Below are positions 1 to 12,400 of a stretch of 64,000 bases of DNA, one piece after another. Source of the stretch: Entoloma clypeatum. Lineage: Eukaryota; Basidiomycota; Agaricomycetes; Agaricales; Entolomataceae. Below the pieces are notes generated by a model that had not been told where the DNA came from, made no database searches, and saw nothing but the letters and a program-made list of their open reading frames with translations. The stretch is from contig OY751489.1 in the NCBI GenBank assembly GCA_963565915.1, positions 3,534,001-3,598,000 on the forward strand, written 5' to 3'. The stretch's first letter is position 1; every line of letters begins with the position of its first letter. The position numbers and the translations under genes are program-made.

Positions 1-318
1 CCGCTGAGCTCCCGCATCAGACTTTCCATTTCCTTCGCCAGCTCCTTCGAGAACTCCTGCGAGAGCTCGTCTTCATCCACTTCATCCGCCGATTCAAGAT
101 TTGTAGCTGTACCGGAGCCGGTCGGCGGCGGAGCTGGTGGGGAGACCAGACCAGCTGGAGACTGGGGTTGATTGAATTGATCGAGTACATCTGCGTGAAG
201 AAGTTAGATCCCTGCCATGTGTGCGACCTGCAGATGACAGACCATCGAGATCGTCAAGATCTTCGTCTGGATCTGAAGCGTTGGCCAGAGTCGGTTTCTT
301 GTCTGCTGGCGCGACCAT
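1..318 (-). CDS. PEX19: Peroxin 19 (PEX19), N-terminal part
   Basis: This is the start of PEX19, the cytosolic chaperone and import receptor for peroxisomal membrane proteins. Exon 1 is 243-318, beginning MVAPADKK. A 52 nt intron with GT-AG ends lies at 191-242, and exon 2 runs off the window at base 1. Splicing yields the family hallmark DDLDDVLDQF, followed by a Pro/Ser/Gly-rich linker and an acidic, Glu/Lys-rich helix containing FSKELAKEM, as in fungal Pex19. Without the intron the frame closes soon after. Only about the first 88 residues are present; the C-terminal cargo-binding domain and any CaaX box lie outside. It is head-to-head with HSP10, with 195 bp between the two ATGs. No stop or frameshift is seen, so it looks functional. 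Confidence 0.9.
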
Positions 319-513
319 AGAAAGAGATCGGAGTCGCCACTCGGTTGGTGCTGACGGAGATCAATCGATCACATGTCATTCTCTGTGACTGACACTGAGT
401 CCGAATTTTCTGGAAACAGGATCACGTGAACTTATTTGTTTTGCCCAAACACTGGCATATTTCTTCCAGTTGGTGGTTCAGACACGCCAACAACCCTCTT
501 CTCCAAAAACTCT
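319..513. promoter_or_regulatory. Shared divergent promoter with heat-shock element
   Basis: This 195 bp lies between the start codons of PEX19 (minus) and HSP10 (plus). It holds TTCTGGAA at 408-415, which fits the inverted nTTCnnGAAn arrangement bound by heat-shock factor, and a CACGTG E-box at 423-428. An HSE is expected for a chaperonin gene. That it also drives PEX19 is inference. No clear TATA box is seen. Confidence 0.55.
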
Positions 514-1066
514 ATGGTGCGTACCCCCTCCCCTCTCTCCTCTGTCGCATTCCTGATGCGTTGACGTTTGACGTACAGGCTGCCCAGGCGACATTCAAAT
601 CCATCAAGTCTCTGGTGCCGTTGCTGGACCGAGTTCTAGTTCAACGTTTCAAGCCAGAAACAGTATGTTATGCACCTTGTCTTTGTGACCTACAGAACTA
701 AAGGCCCTCAGAAAACTGCATCAGGTATCTTCCTCCCGACTTCAGCCACGACGAATCCCCTTCCCGAGGCAACCGTGATCGCTGTCGGCCCTGGCGCGCC
801 CAACAAGGACGGCAAGGTCCTGCCAACCCAGGTGAAGGCGGGCGACAGAGTCTTACTGCCTGGGTGGGGTGGAAGTTCAATCAAGGTTGGGGAGGAGGTG
901 AGAATTCTTCATTTTTTTTCTTTCTTTTTGCTTCAGGCGCAACTCCGCCGTCTATTTTGTTGTCATGATTTCACGCCTGTTAAACATCAGTATCGATGCT
1001 AATCCGCCTCGCTAGGAGTACTTCCTCTTCAAGGACAACGAAATTCTCGCAAAAATCAAAGAGTAG
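514..1066 (+). CDS. HSP10: 10 kDa mitochondrial chaperonin (GroES/Hsp10)
   Basis: Co-chaperonin that caps the Hsp60 ring in the mitochondrial matrix. Four exons give 107 residues: 514-516 (the ATG alone), 579-662, 712-897 and 1016-1066. Introns are 62, 49 and 118 nt, all GT-AG. The protein runs MAAQATFKSIKSLVPLLDRV, LVQRFKPETKTASGIFLP (the mobile loop), then GPGAPNKDGK, GDRVLLPGWGG, IKVGEEEYFLFKDNEILAKI and stop. This is collinear with the cpn10 family at its usual length. The single-codon first exon is why the start is easily missed. The mitochondrial presequence is expected to be the uncleaved basic N-terminus, as in other Hsp10s. It is intact and divergent from PEX19. Confidence 0.93.
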
Positions 1067-1554
1067 ACTTTGAGCTGCTTTCACGAGCCATAACCCCTTT
1101 CTGTATAAAATATATCACGTGATAAGTACATTAATTCACAACGCGTTTGGATTACCTGACTACCACCTGAAGACATGAATGAGATGTTGGCCATCCGCAG
1201 TGGCCCGGCGCCAACAGCCCTAGCCTCAGATGCCAACAAAATCTCATACTTACTATTGTCCACCAGTAGTTCGTAATTCCCACGGCAGTCAGGCTATAGG
1301 TGTAGCTGACCTAGGATCTAACTGAGTTTGAAAACCTATACACGCGTCAACAAAGGTAACAGCACCATACATACACACCGAGCCAATGAGACGAGGCGAG
1401 ACGAGACGTGTCGTGTCCTCTGTATATACCTGCCCGTCGAGCTCTGAGTCTACTACTGCTACCCAGGTTCGCTTTTTCTCCTCCTAACTGTGCCATTCTG
1501 CTCATTCCCTGTTCCCTTACCAGAACTTCTTTGGACCATCCGAAATCACACAAA
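1067..1554. other. Intergenic spacer downstream of HSP10
   Basis: No convincing gene is seen. It contains an AT-rich patch near 1105-1125 with CACGTG, and a short GAGGC/GAGAC repeat at about 1390-1418 just before the next gene, probably promoter or 5' UTR of the 1555 gene. Confidence 0.4.
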
Positions 1555-4500
1555 ATGCCAGGCCCTGAGTTACCCATGGCAGGTGAGCCAGCTCGTTGAG
1601 CGCGTGGTCGTCCCAAAGGGGGAAAAAATGGCCCAAACGCTGGCAACATTGGCCGACCGAGGAAAGACGGCCAACCACCCCGGAACCGTTTATCTATAGG
1701 TGAGATATCTGGCGTGCACAGAGGGATGACTCACCTCATCAAATCTAGCACCAAGTGTGAGCACAGAAACCAGCCGCGCCACCACCCCCGTGGTGACACA
1801 GCTTACCCAGTCAGCTCCGGCAGCCCCATCCATTACAGTTACAGGTGAGTCTTCGCTGCTGAATCACTGTTGTAGGTTCTGACCTTTTTTCCTGCGGCTC
1901 AGTCGATGAATACCAGGGCACTGAATGCAACGGTGGAGTTGGCATGGTAGCGTAATCGCAAGAGGCGAGCACTGAGGTTGAGGGTGGGGACAGCTCCTTG
2001 AGCCAATGTGATGACAGAATTGCTGGCAGTGAGTAGGGTCGATGCCTCCATTTGGTGCATACAGCTGACATGTGGCCTTTAGATGCTGCTCCCCCACTCA
2101 ATCTTGACATCACTGGCCTGGTCCCTTGGCCTGAAGATCCTGATGTGAGTGAGGGTGATCTCTGTCAGGAGGTGCCGTTACTCAAGCGTTCAAATGCTCA
2201 TGTGTTGAGGGTGAATGGTGTGTTTTCCCATTGCGTTGTTCGAGCCAACCTGCTGATGCTGTGCCTTGAACCTTCAGAATTGCAGGATAAAATAGCGACA
2301 GATGACATAGATCTAGATGACAAGGAGATTTTTGATGTTGAACCAGGTGAAATGGATTTCAATGATGAGTTCCGCCCTACACCCGATGATGAGGCCAAGC
2401 CTGCTGCAGGGAATGGGGCACCACAGCAGCGAAGTGCCATACCAACGTGGCTCGCCAAAAGCTATGCTGACATGCGTGAACGGATGACGAGTGAAATTAA
2501 ACAAGGCGGAAAACCTCTGTGCTACCAGCATGGCACATTCTGGGATGGCTCGCCATTTCCATTCTTCAAGGTCGAGCAGTTGCATGCTCTCCAACCAGAA
2601 CAACTGTATCAACCAACCTACTTTGTCTGGCTCCCACACCTCCTCTTCAATGGCAGAATGAGAATCCCCTGCCCAAACTGTGCGTTGTCTGGACGGAGGG
2701 AAGGCAATGGATAGGCCATCAAGCTTCGCTCTATGGGCTTTCCAAAAGCTCCACGCTGTGTCGTTGATCTCGACCAATGTGTCAGGCTCATGGGCTATCG
2801 CTATTCCTGTGGGAATTCCGAATGCAAAAAGACATACCTCAGTTGGAGCCCTGCCCTTCTTGCCGCCCTCCCTCGATCTATACGCCTCCAGTTTCTCTTC
2901 CATCTTACACATCGCAGTGGTCTTTCTGACCAGCCCGTGTCAATGCTTCGTAGCTTGTTTCTTCATGGAATTGGACCTGTTCCCTTTGCAAACACAATTT
3001 GGATCAACCATATTCGTCGTTTTGAACACCTTCACCTCCAGTATCTTGAAATGATCTATGAACGTGAACAATCTGGTGCCACCAAGTTCCTTCCCAAGTT
3101 TGAGCCATTTGGAGAGTTTGGAGATCGTGATGGCTATGCAGGCTTTGTACCCTTGCCAAAGTACTTCCGAAACTTCTACGTTCAGTTTATTTCATCACAC
3201 GTCCAAGAGATGGATCAGTATACAGCAATGCTCTCTGCGTGTCTCCTTCAAATTGATCATAGCTTCAAGGTAACATTTAAATCGAGATCTTCTGTACATA
3301 CCTGACCTCCTGGACCATTTTCTACTAGGTCCCAAAGCACATTGCAAGACTCAATGGTGTTCCCGTTTATCAAGCTCTCCACACCTCAGTCAATGAATAC
3401 TCAGAAATCCGCTCCATGACACTCACTCCTACCAAGGCTCATAACCAGTTCATGCCTGCTCTGGCGGCTGTTGCGCGGTCTCTCGGGGCCTATGGACATG
3501 ACCCTGTTGGGATTGTTGTTACTGATAACCCCCGAGGTGACAAAGCTGAACTCGAAGCTGTCCTGCCATCACTTCAGAAGGGCGTCGTTTCAGTCCCAGA
3601 TCCAACATTGGGCCCTGCCCTCTCTCTTCCCCATGATAAACCTATCAACATGCTTCTCACTGAGTACCAAGTTAAAACTCGTCTCGAATCAATCATGAGC
3701 ACTGTATCTGGGAATGAGGATGTTTATGCAGCAGTTGACATGGAGTGGGCTGTAAATACCACGACTGGTATCCAGGGTCAAGTCGCCATAATCTCTGTAA
3801 CATTCGGCAATGAGATCTTTTTGATTCCAGTCAGTCCGAGTCTTGATTATTCTTGCGATCTGTTTCTTGTCTCACACCGAATATCTGACATTAGCTCACC
3901 CCTTACATGCACCAAGGTTGTCTCTGTCTCCCCCACTCACTCCTCATGTTTCTCTGTACCCCCTGTATGCGCAAAGTAGGTGTCAGCAGAACATGTCCTG
4001 GGAAAGCATGCTTCGTTGTCATTCCGATTGGGTTCTTCAATGTGTGAAGCGTATTGTTCGTAGTCCCAAACAACTCCTTCCTCGTGCTGCTGAAGTCCTC
4101 CACTCTTATGGTCCTCTTCTTGATCCCAAGACGGCCAATCCACTCTTCAATCAACAAGCTTGGGAAATTGCCACTAATGTGCTCGAGAACATCCGCCGAG
4201 GACACTACTCTGACCCCCCAAACATCCCATTCTACTACTCACGTGGCAAGGACAAGAACAATCTGTTGAGGTACAGATGTGTTCACGGAACAAATGCCAT
4301 TGAAGGTGGTATTCACCAGAATGTCATCCGCTGGTTTGGATCCTTCAATGCTTCTCCTGACTTCGCAGTGGAGTTGCTCCGTGATTACATGCTGTATCAC
4401 AACCTATGGGTATGAATCCTATATCCTTGAATACTCATCTTATTTTTATTGATGACAACACTCGCACAGGTTGGTACATTAAACCGCACAGGTGTGCCAT

Positions 4501-5449
4501 ACCGCGGATCATATGACATATGGATGCAGAACCGTATTTTGGACCTCCTCGACAGCTTGACAATGTCGTTCACAACACATCCCCCAACATTTGGCCCTGG
4601 TGGCTGGGTCAACAGAAAAAAGTATCAACGAACAACAGAGATTTTTGGTGTCTTATCTATGTCAAAGCCACAGAAGGCTCGTTTGGGAATGCACAACTTC
4701 AACGGCGAGTTTGCGAGGGCTATGAAAACACATTATCAATATCTCGCGATCCAGCAAAACACTCTCGTGGCCATCGTACCCGTGCATACAAAGGCCGAGC
4801 GTGTGTTATTCCGGGCCATGATTGCTGTTTTGAGTATGGAGAGTGAGGGCGAGGGTCTCTTCAATGGAAAGTCACAGCTGATTTGGGGGACAGTGGCAGC
4901 GTGGTGGAACAAACATGGAGATGGGCGCGAGATCTTCTACAAAGTGAGTTTCTAACTTGAATCAAGAGCATTGAAGTACAGCAGCACTCACCATGATCCC
5001 AAAAGCTCCCTGAGCACCTCAAAGCCCACTGGAAGAGCTGGGAAGACTGGACAAACAAGAAGAACACTATCAAGATCAACCAGGTGACATACAATGAAGT
5101 GGCATGGCTCCTCAAAGCGCCCGCTGGCTCTGTCCCATCCGCCCTCATCGCAAAAGCGCAGTCGGTGAGACAGCAGGTCATCTCCAGTCACAGCATCGAC
5201 CCTGTGCCCACTGCACCAGTAGAGCAGTGGCAAATTTTGCACTTGCTGGGCTGTCACAGCAGCATCCTGATGCCACAGGCTGTTAGCAGAGGGGAAGAAA
5301 GGGGTAAAAAGCGAACCCACAACCAATTGCAACAAGTCCTAAAAGAGCTGGCCCCGGTGCAAACGAGGCAGACACGGCGGTGTCCGAGGTGCAAGAAGAC
5401 AAACTGCAAGGGCAAATACAATTCATGCCCCTGCGAATCTGAAGATTGA
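1555..5449 (+). pseudogene. Broken AT-hook / DUF6729-like / 3'-5' exonuclease gene
   Basis: A multi-exon gene of a repetitive mushroom family with no assigned function. From ATG 1555 the frame meets TGA at 1597-1599, then continues with two AT-hook-like motifs (RGRPKGGKN, GRPRKDGQ). Introns fit 1700-1748, about 1845-2082, 3270-3328, 4410-4469 and 4944-5005. The 2083-3269 exon has CPNC, then PRCVVDL, GYRYSCGNSEC and LTHRSGLS, the cysteine pattern of DUF6729-type proteins. It carries an in-frame TAG at 2712-2714. An exonuclease start (VDMEWAV, the D-x-E metal motif) near 3740 is not followed by the later Asp motifs, so that fold is truncated. Downstream are GTNAIEGGIHQN and a C-terminal CPRCKKTNCKGKYNSCPC cluster ending at 5449. 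Probably a mobile-element-associated gene, now dead. Confidence 0.72.
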
Positions 5450-6719
5450 CATAGGAGCGGACCAGGTGCAACAGAAGAATGGGGGGCGAGAGGATGGCAT
5501 TTGATTGGGGGGAGAGGGCAAGAGTGGGGCGAGAGCGACGAAGATGGGGTGTTTGTACCTTACTGTTGTCATTCTAATCCATCAATCGATTTGTAACGTC
5601 CCTGGATGATTAGCGCGCAGCTCGTCAAGGACCCTGGGCTGGTTTAGATGTGGTGCGTCAAGAGTGAGTGACATCGCTCTCCTCCTCCCTCCTTGATTTA
5701 ATTTATTTAACTTATTTAATTTTATCTAATTTCCTGGCCATATACACCTATAGCACCACAGCCATTCCCACTGGCTTGTAATGTCACAGTGTGACCATGG
5801 TGGCAGGCAGCACAGATCAGTCCACCTGATCTTTCCACAAACCTACAGTTGCGGACAGCCAAACACAACAATTTAGTCCATAAGGGGACAGCTCCCAAAC
5901 AGGTCAATGAAAATTTATTCTGACTTCAGATTCAGACTCAGGATGAGGAAATATGTCGAAAAACACTACTCCGATGTTTTTCCCATGACTTTTTGGTTTG
6001 GCCAATTTTTTTGACCTCTTGAATGAAAATTGACACCCCCTCTGTGTGCCTTTGGCAAGCCTAAGTCATCACTGGAGGCCCCCCAGAGGTCTATCACCTG
6101 TGTCATTGGCCTTAAAATGGCATGTCACTTGTTGCTTCAGTCAGTAATCATTGACTTCTCATCATGGGATTGGCTGCTGTGATGCATCTGGCATCAATAT
6201 TTGTTTTCCCTTCAATCTATCTTTGCCCAGCATTGTCCTGTCCTTTTTCCTCTCTGTTGATGAAATTCTGTTCACTCATTTTTAATAATATGGATTGTGT
6301 TTTTTAAGATATTGTGTTATAAGGTGATAGATCCTGTTGTTGTATCAGTATTTCTACAGTGACACATCATCATGAAAAGTGTGAGACACATGTCAGAGCA
6401 TGTGCCTTCCAAATATGGTAAGGATTTCCAAATTTGCCTCACCACATCAGCAAATCAGACCTGTGCTACATAGCGCTGCATAGCACCATAGTGCTGTAGC
6501 ATACATTGCCAAGTGTGTAGCGCTCCATAGCATCAGGGCTGGCTATGTAGTACTATGTAGCATCAGTGTTTCATTATGTAGCATACCTTTCAAACTGTGA
6601 AGCAATCCATAGACTCTACTATAGCCACCACATTTCGGCTGGTATTGCATGAATCCAAAGAGAAAATTTAAACCAATTCATTGTAGGATATACATAATTA
6701 CATATTTAACAACATATGA
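5450..6719. other. Non-coding stretch with TAGC-rich degenerate repeat
   Basis: No gene is supported. A T/A homopolymer-rich patch lies at 5690-5730. At about 6465-6620 the motif GCATAGC / GTAGC recurs many times in both orientations. The same motif reappears at 8150-8212 and 16385-16509, so it is a dispersed low-complexity family. Confidence 0.5.
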
Positions 6720-7990
6720 TGTGCACTGTCCTGGCTCACCTCCCCGCACATCCCTTGCCCGGGCATCGTCTTGTGTCTTCTGTGCCGTTTCTTGGGTTTC
6801 CTATCACATTTTTCACGTCCCCTGCCGTTTCTCATGCGTCCTATGCCGTTTTCCACTTCCCCCGCCATCCCTCGCATCCCCTGCTGTTCCTCGTGTTCCC
6901 TGTCCCGTTCCTCACTTTCCCCGCCATTTCTTGTGTCTCCCGCTGTTTCTTGCGTCCCCCGCTATGTCTCCTGCCATTGCTTGCTTGCGGGCCTCCTGCC
7001 ATTTCTTGTGTGGTTGGTCAGTGGTCTGACCCGACATGGATGGTGGAGAGCTTATCTATACAGGGCCTCATGGCCCTCATGTGAACAGAGGAGGAGGCAT
7101 CGACGGAGGGGAGGGAGGGATGGAGGAGAAGGGAGTGATGGGGGGAAGGCAAGAACTTAGGCATGGCGAGATTCGGTTCTTGATCTATACTCGGCAGGTT
7201 CCAGACCCAGGCAGCCAAGTGAAACATTGGAACTTGCCGACCTCGGCAACATCTGAAAGTCAAATAATATCTCTCTCAAGTCCCACATAATGTCTTCTTG
7301 CCTCCCCCCATCACCTCCCTCCACTCCCTTCTCCTCCATCCCTCTGTTGATGCCTCCTCCTCCGTTCACATGAGGGCCACAAGGCCCTGTCTAGTAAGCT
7401 ACCCACCATCCATGTTGGGTCAGACCACTGACCAACCACATGAGAAATGGCGGGTGACATACAATGGACAGGACAGGATGGGTGAGAAAGGCGGGGGATG
7501 CGGGAAACACAAGAAATGGCGGGGGACATGCAGGAACAGCGGGGGAAGCGAGGAATGGGACAGGGAACATGAGAAACAGCGGGGGAAGCGAGGAACACGA
7601 CAGGGAATGCGAGGAATGGCAGAGGACACACAGGAACAGCGGGGAACGTGCAGGAATGGCGGGAGACATGTAGGGATGGTGGGGGACATGCAGAAATAGC
7701 AGGGGAAGTGAGAAACGGGACAGGAAACATGAGGAAGAGCGGGGGACATGCCAGAACAGGACAGGAAACACAAGAAATAGCATAGAACACATGAGAAATG
7801 GCAGGGGACATGAAAAATGCAACAGGAAACCTGAGAAATGGCACGGGAGACATGAGAAATGGCGGGTGACACACAGAAATGGCAGGGGGTGGAGCAGGGC
7901 TGTAACTGAGAGATGCACAGATGACGAGGGAGACCTCACATGTGCGGGGGACAGGGGGCATGCAGGATGCATCAGTGGCAAGAGGGACGA
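6720..7990. repeat. Inverted repeat with minisatellite arms
   Basis: A palindromic structure. The core arms are about 7009-7156 and 7291-7442. They match in inverse orientation over about 148 bp (both read GTGGTTGGTCAGTGGTCTGA outside and end at GGCAAGAA inside) around a 134 bp spacer. Outside the core, both arms continue as a degenerate unit of about 20 bp resembling CCCTGCCGTTTCTCATGCGT (left, 6725-7008), with its reverse complement on the right (7443-7900). Long open frames across it on both strands are a by-product of the repeat, not genes. No clear terminal motif or target duplication was found. Confidence 0.75.
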
Positions 7991-8212
7991 CTCACAAAAC
8001 TCCATTTTTTTTGTACATATTTAGCCTAGCTGAGCATGATATTTGATGCACGTTTTTGCATTATAATTTGACTTTTATCAGCTGAGAGTACTTATTTCGT
8101 AGGAATGAAAGAAAAGAAAAAAACACCCCTTGTGGTAGAAATATTGAGCACTAGCCCAGGCTATAAGACTACAATGCTATGGTGCTCCCAGATTTCTATA
8201 CTACAATGCTAT

Positions 8213-8712
8213 TAGTGTTCGAAAGTCCAGTCCAGTCCGGTTTTTTGCCCAAAAAATTAAGAACCTAGAACCAAGACTGGTTGAGTGGTTTCTCCAAAAA
8301 ACTGAAACCAGGACTGGACTGGTCAAAGACTGGTAAACCAGTCTTTCCTTTCTGAAAAAAGTAAACCAGGACTGGTTCAAACTGGTTTAAACTGGTTATT
8401 TTCCAATTTATTAAAACTGTTTCAGAATATCATTTATGACACATTTCAAAACATTTTATAGAAGCTTTGATAAACAAAATATATGTGAACCTATATGAAC
8501 CTGTGTGAACCTATGACCAGTTTATATTTTTTGAGTCTCAAATCAAGACTGGTGTTAAGCCAGTCTTTTTTTTTTTCCAAAATTTGAAGAACCTGAGACT
8601 GGTCAATTCTTAAAAATCTGAAACTTGAGGCTGCAGTCCAGTCTTTCACCAGTCTTTACCAGTCTGATTCTGGTCCAGTTCTAGGTCTTTGAGACTGGAC
8701 TTCAAAACACTA
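8213..8712 (+). mobile_element. hAT-type MITE, copy 1 (500 bp)
   Basis: A non-autonomous element beginning TAGTGTTCGAAAGTCC and ending GGACTTCAAAACACTA, so with inverted ends of at least 15 bp. The interior is packed with ACCAGTC / GACTGGT motifs and has no coding capacity. The copy at 16510-17009 is nearly identical and inverted. The flanking octamers are AATGCTAT (8205-8212) and CATATACC (8713-8720). They do not match each other but match those of the other copy (see findings). The TAGTG ends and 8 bp duplications point to the hAT superfamily. Confidence 0.85.
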
Positions 8713-8720
8713 CATATACC

Positions 8721-9129
8721 TTCCCCTATACCTTCCCCTATACACCTATACTGTATATCTATATCTAACACACATGTAACACCTTGGCTGGAGAGGCCAG
8801 TATCTCAAGAAGAGATAGTCCCTGACCGCTTTTTTAGCTTATTCACTCATCTCTACCCAAGGGGGTTGGTTGAAAATTAGTCATAGTATATCATACTATG
8901 TATTAGAGTAGGTATACATGTATATACTGTAGATGATAGTATGAATATGTAGGTGAGGGGAGTGGGGTGGTGTTGATGTTACATGTATGTAGAGATGTAT
9001 TATAGACTACCTATGCCATTACCTAGTGTGTATATACTCATACAATGGTGGGGGGTGAAGTCCGAGGCATAGCAGGCCAGGGGGAGGTATTGGAAAGGTG
9101 TGAGGATGAGGGGAGGTGGCAGGGAGGGG
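8721..9129. other. Low-complexity AT-rich spacer
   Basis: No gene is seen. It has a tandem CCTTCCCCTATA repeat at 8718-8745, then TATA/TGTA-rich sequence to 9050 and purine-rich sequence (GGGGAGGTGGCAGGG) up to the Gypsy insertion point. Confidence 0.4.
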
Positions 9130-9133
9130 CATG

Positions 9134-9412
9134 TGTGGCGTCCAGACCATGGGCAGCGAGTGCGCGTTGAGAGAAACGAGAGAGCGCAAGCACGAGAGAG
9201 ACGAGAGGGACCCGAATGAATGAATCCATACTACATACTACATCCCTTTTTATACTACTTTGTCATGGCTGACCAGAGGACCCAATATAACCAAAACCTG
9301 CTAAGAAAGGAATCCAAGAAACTAAATATAACCTAGAGCCGGGGTGCCATCAAGAGGGGTGCGCTCGGACCATGTGACAAGATCCGAGGCCAGCCAGAGT
9401 CGATCCCCCACA
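9134..9412 (-). repeat. 3' LTR of the 9-16 kb Gypsy element
   Basis: 279 bp, TG...CA ends. About 96% identical to the other LTR. A purine tract GGGAGGAGA (minus strand, 9413-9421) abuts it, as expected for plus-strand priming. Confidence 0.92.
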
Positions 9413-9421
9413 TCTCCTCCC
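9413..9421 (-). promoter_or_regulatory. Polypurine tract
   Basis: Minus-strand GGGAGGAGA directly before the 3' LTR, the expected plus-strand primer. Confidence 0.7.
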
Positions 9422-9471
9422 AACAGATGAATATTGACCTTCCATGGTTGATCCTACCACTCCTTTGTCAT

Positions 9472-12400
9472 TTATTCCTCCACTCCTTCCAGATCCTCCT
9501 TGTCGACATATTCTGTGACTTGTATTTCCTTTCTCGACTGCGCGTGGTACGGAACAAGGTGGAAGGCGCCGAAGCTTTGTTTGTGGAGCGCGCCGTTGAC
9601 ATTCGCGAGAGTGTACGATCCGCCTGTGTGTCGTTTGATGACGAGCATTGGTCCGAAATATCTTGGCTGGCATTTCCTATTTTTTCCTTTCTCAATCTTC
9701 TTATTTAATACGAGGATGAACGCGCCGGGTTTAAAATCGTAGTCGGCCATATTATGTTTGTTTTTCTTTTCGAAGTCTGCAATAGATTTGAATCGTGCAT
9801 TGATAACACGTGAACGGATTGTTTCGAGGTCGTCGTCGCGTCGTTGTAGCTGCGCAGCACGGTTGGCGAGGAGTTCAGATTCGGATAAATGCCTGTTGAA
9901 GTCGGGAAATAAGAATGTCGCTTCTGTGATGTCGAAGGGGAGGAGAGGCTTGGTTCTGGTGACAGCTTCGTAAGGAGACATGCTGAGTCGTTGTCGTATG
10001 GTGATACGTTCGGCCCAGAAGATGAAGGGAAGATGCTTATCCCATTCGCGTAGGTTACCGTCGCAAATCTTCACGAGGGCGTCGTGTACGTGCCTGTGTG
10101 CATTCTCGACGATGCCGTTGGCTTGGGAATTGTACCCGCTAATCCGGATATGATGTATGTTGTATCGCTTTGCAAGCCAATCGACGGCTGCGATCCACAG
10201 TGTCCCGTTGTCGGTGATGATCTCCGTGATTGGTCCCCATCGACACATGATATCTGCCATTAGCCACCCAGAAATTGCTTTACCGTTCTCCCTTTCCAGC
10301 GCGATGTACTCTGGCCAAGCTGTCAAGCTACAGCGACCTTGCACGACAAATCAAAACCCGTTTTCGGATTTGGGAAGTACCATGGTGACGGCATATAATT
10401 TGCTGAAGAGGCCGCCTGGATAAGAAATGGTGGGCGGGATCACAGTATGTTGCACGGAGCGTGTTTGACATTGGTGACATGTCTTTAGATACCATTTAAT
10501 GTCGTCGTCGAGAGAAGGCCACCAGAATCGTGTTGCGACGTTTTTGTGCGTTGCGTATAGCCCTCGGTGTCCAAGTTTGTCGTGGGCGTCGTGTAGTAGT
10601 CGGTATCGGTCGTGCTCATGTATGTACAGCTGGTGTTTGCCCTGGGCATCACGTCGCCAAAGTTGTTTCCCACGTATGAAAAATCGGTTTGCCCTCTTCG
10701 TGAATCGTAATATATTGCCGTTGGTGATGTGTTGGGGTCGTGTCCCATCTTCCAGGAATCTTTGTATGTCCTCGAGGTCTTTGTCCCTACGTCGCATAAC
10801 GTCAGTTGACGGAATTGTCAAGTCACGAACTGGCGTTGACGCTAAGACCAACGCGCTGTTGATGTTGTTGCCAAAATCGCGGAAGATCGTGTCCGCCACC
10901 CAAATTCCGCAGCTCAATATATCCTCCATCCATTCCTCAGCAGCATTCTCAGCTGGATCTCCGTCATCGATTGTTTTCTCGCGTTGAGACAGGGCGTCCG
11001 GTCCTTTGAAGTCGGTTGCTGGTACATGGACAAGTTTGAAATCAAAGAGTAGGATTACCGCGATCCAACGGTTGACGGTTGCATTTGGATGGATATCCGG
11101 GTTGTTTAGCATACCTTCTATATACTTCGTGTCGACTTCTAACCGTAGTTTTGTTATGCCGACGATATAAAGTTTGTTGTCAACGAGTGCTTCCATGACG
11201 CCACGTAGTTCGAGCTGCACTTGAGAGTAACGCGTGAAATGAACCGGCCAGGTGATGGATCCGAAACGTGCAGGGCGTCGCCGTCCTTCGTCGTCAAACT
11301 GACCGAGGATATATCCACATCCGTTTCGTGAAGAGTCAACTGACAAGTAAACTTCGCGCTCTGTGTTGTAGTCAATCGAGCAGATAGCGGGGCATGATAA
11401 GACCGCGTCTTTGAGATTCTGCATCGCGCTTTGTTGTTCTTCACCCCAGGTGAAAGGTACAGACTTCCTGGTGAGTTTGTTCAACGGGTAAGCGATGCGC
11501 GCGAAGTCCTTGATCCATGTTCGCATCGTTCCTGTAAGCCCCAGGAATCCTTTCACGTCGGTTAACGTTTTACATGCTGGCCAGCTTTTGACTTTCGCCA
11601 CCCTCTTCACATCTGGCCTCCGCCCCTCATAGCTGACAAGCTGTCCGACTGCAATGACTTCTGAACGCGCGAGAGTAAGCTTTAAGGCAGAAACCGTGGC
11701 GCCTGCGTGCTTGAGACGGTGTAAAACACAGTTTACATCAAGTAGGTGTTCCCACACGAAGCGGCGGACCCCTGGGTGTCCTGGTATCGTCTCTTATCCC
11801 CCGTTGTCTGTCTCATGGCGCGTAGTTTTCCCTAGTACATTGACGTCATCGACAAAGTTGGGCGCGATGTCCGTTTCGTCCTGTAAGATGAATGCGACGT
11901 CGGTTTGGAAAACCTGCATTGATCCGTGCCATCCCATGGGGAGAACCGTAAGCCAATGTGTCCCGAGCGGCGTGTCGAATGTGGTGTAGTCGCGGCATTT
12001 TGGGGCGAGACTTCTGTGATCGTAGCCAACAAAAAGGTCCAGTCCAGTATAAATTCCGCATCCAGCGCATTGCGCGGCGTATAATTCGACGAGGGGAGGT
12101 TGCGCTGCGTCCCTAATTGTCACAGCGTTTAAGGGTCCCATGTTATGAATTATCCAAATGTTACCATCGGGTTTTCCCACACAAAACCATGAGTGTCTGT
12201 ACGAACTGTTGGAAGGTTCGTAGACGCCGTTCGTGATCTTCTGTTTGACAAGGCTGATTACTTTGTCATGGATACCTGGTGGAATGGGGAGATTCTTGCA
12301 AGCCCACGGAACATGTTCGACAACGGGTATGACAACAGGTGAAAAATAGTCGTCGCAGAATCATCCTTTTTCTGTTTCGTTCCATGCGAGCGCGTCTTTG

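Noticed and set aside
6465..6620. Short repeated GCATAGC motif as a CRISPR-like or centromeric array
   Set aside because: No constant repeat length or spacing, eukaryotic context; treated as degenerate low-complexity sequence.
7311..8005. Open frames of 150-216 codons on both strands, rich in Phe, Pro and Ser
   Set aside because: They are translations of the minisatellite in several frames at once, with no start context or homology; a repeat artefact.
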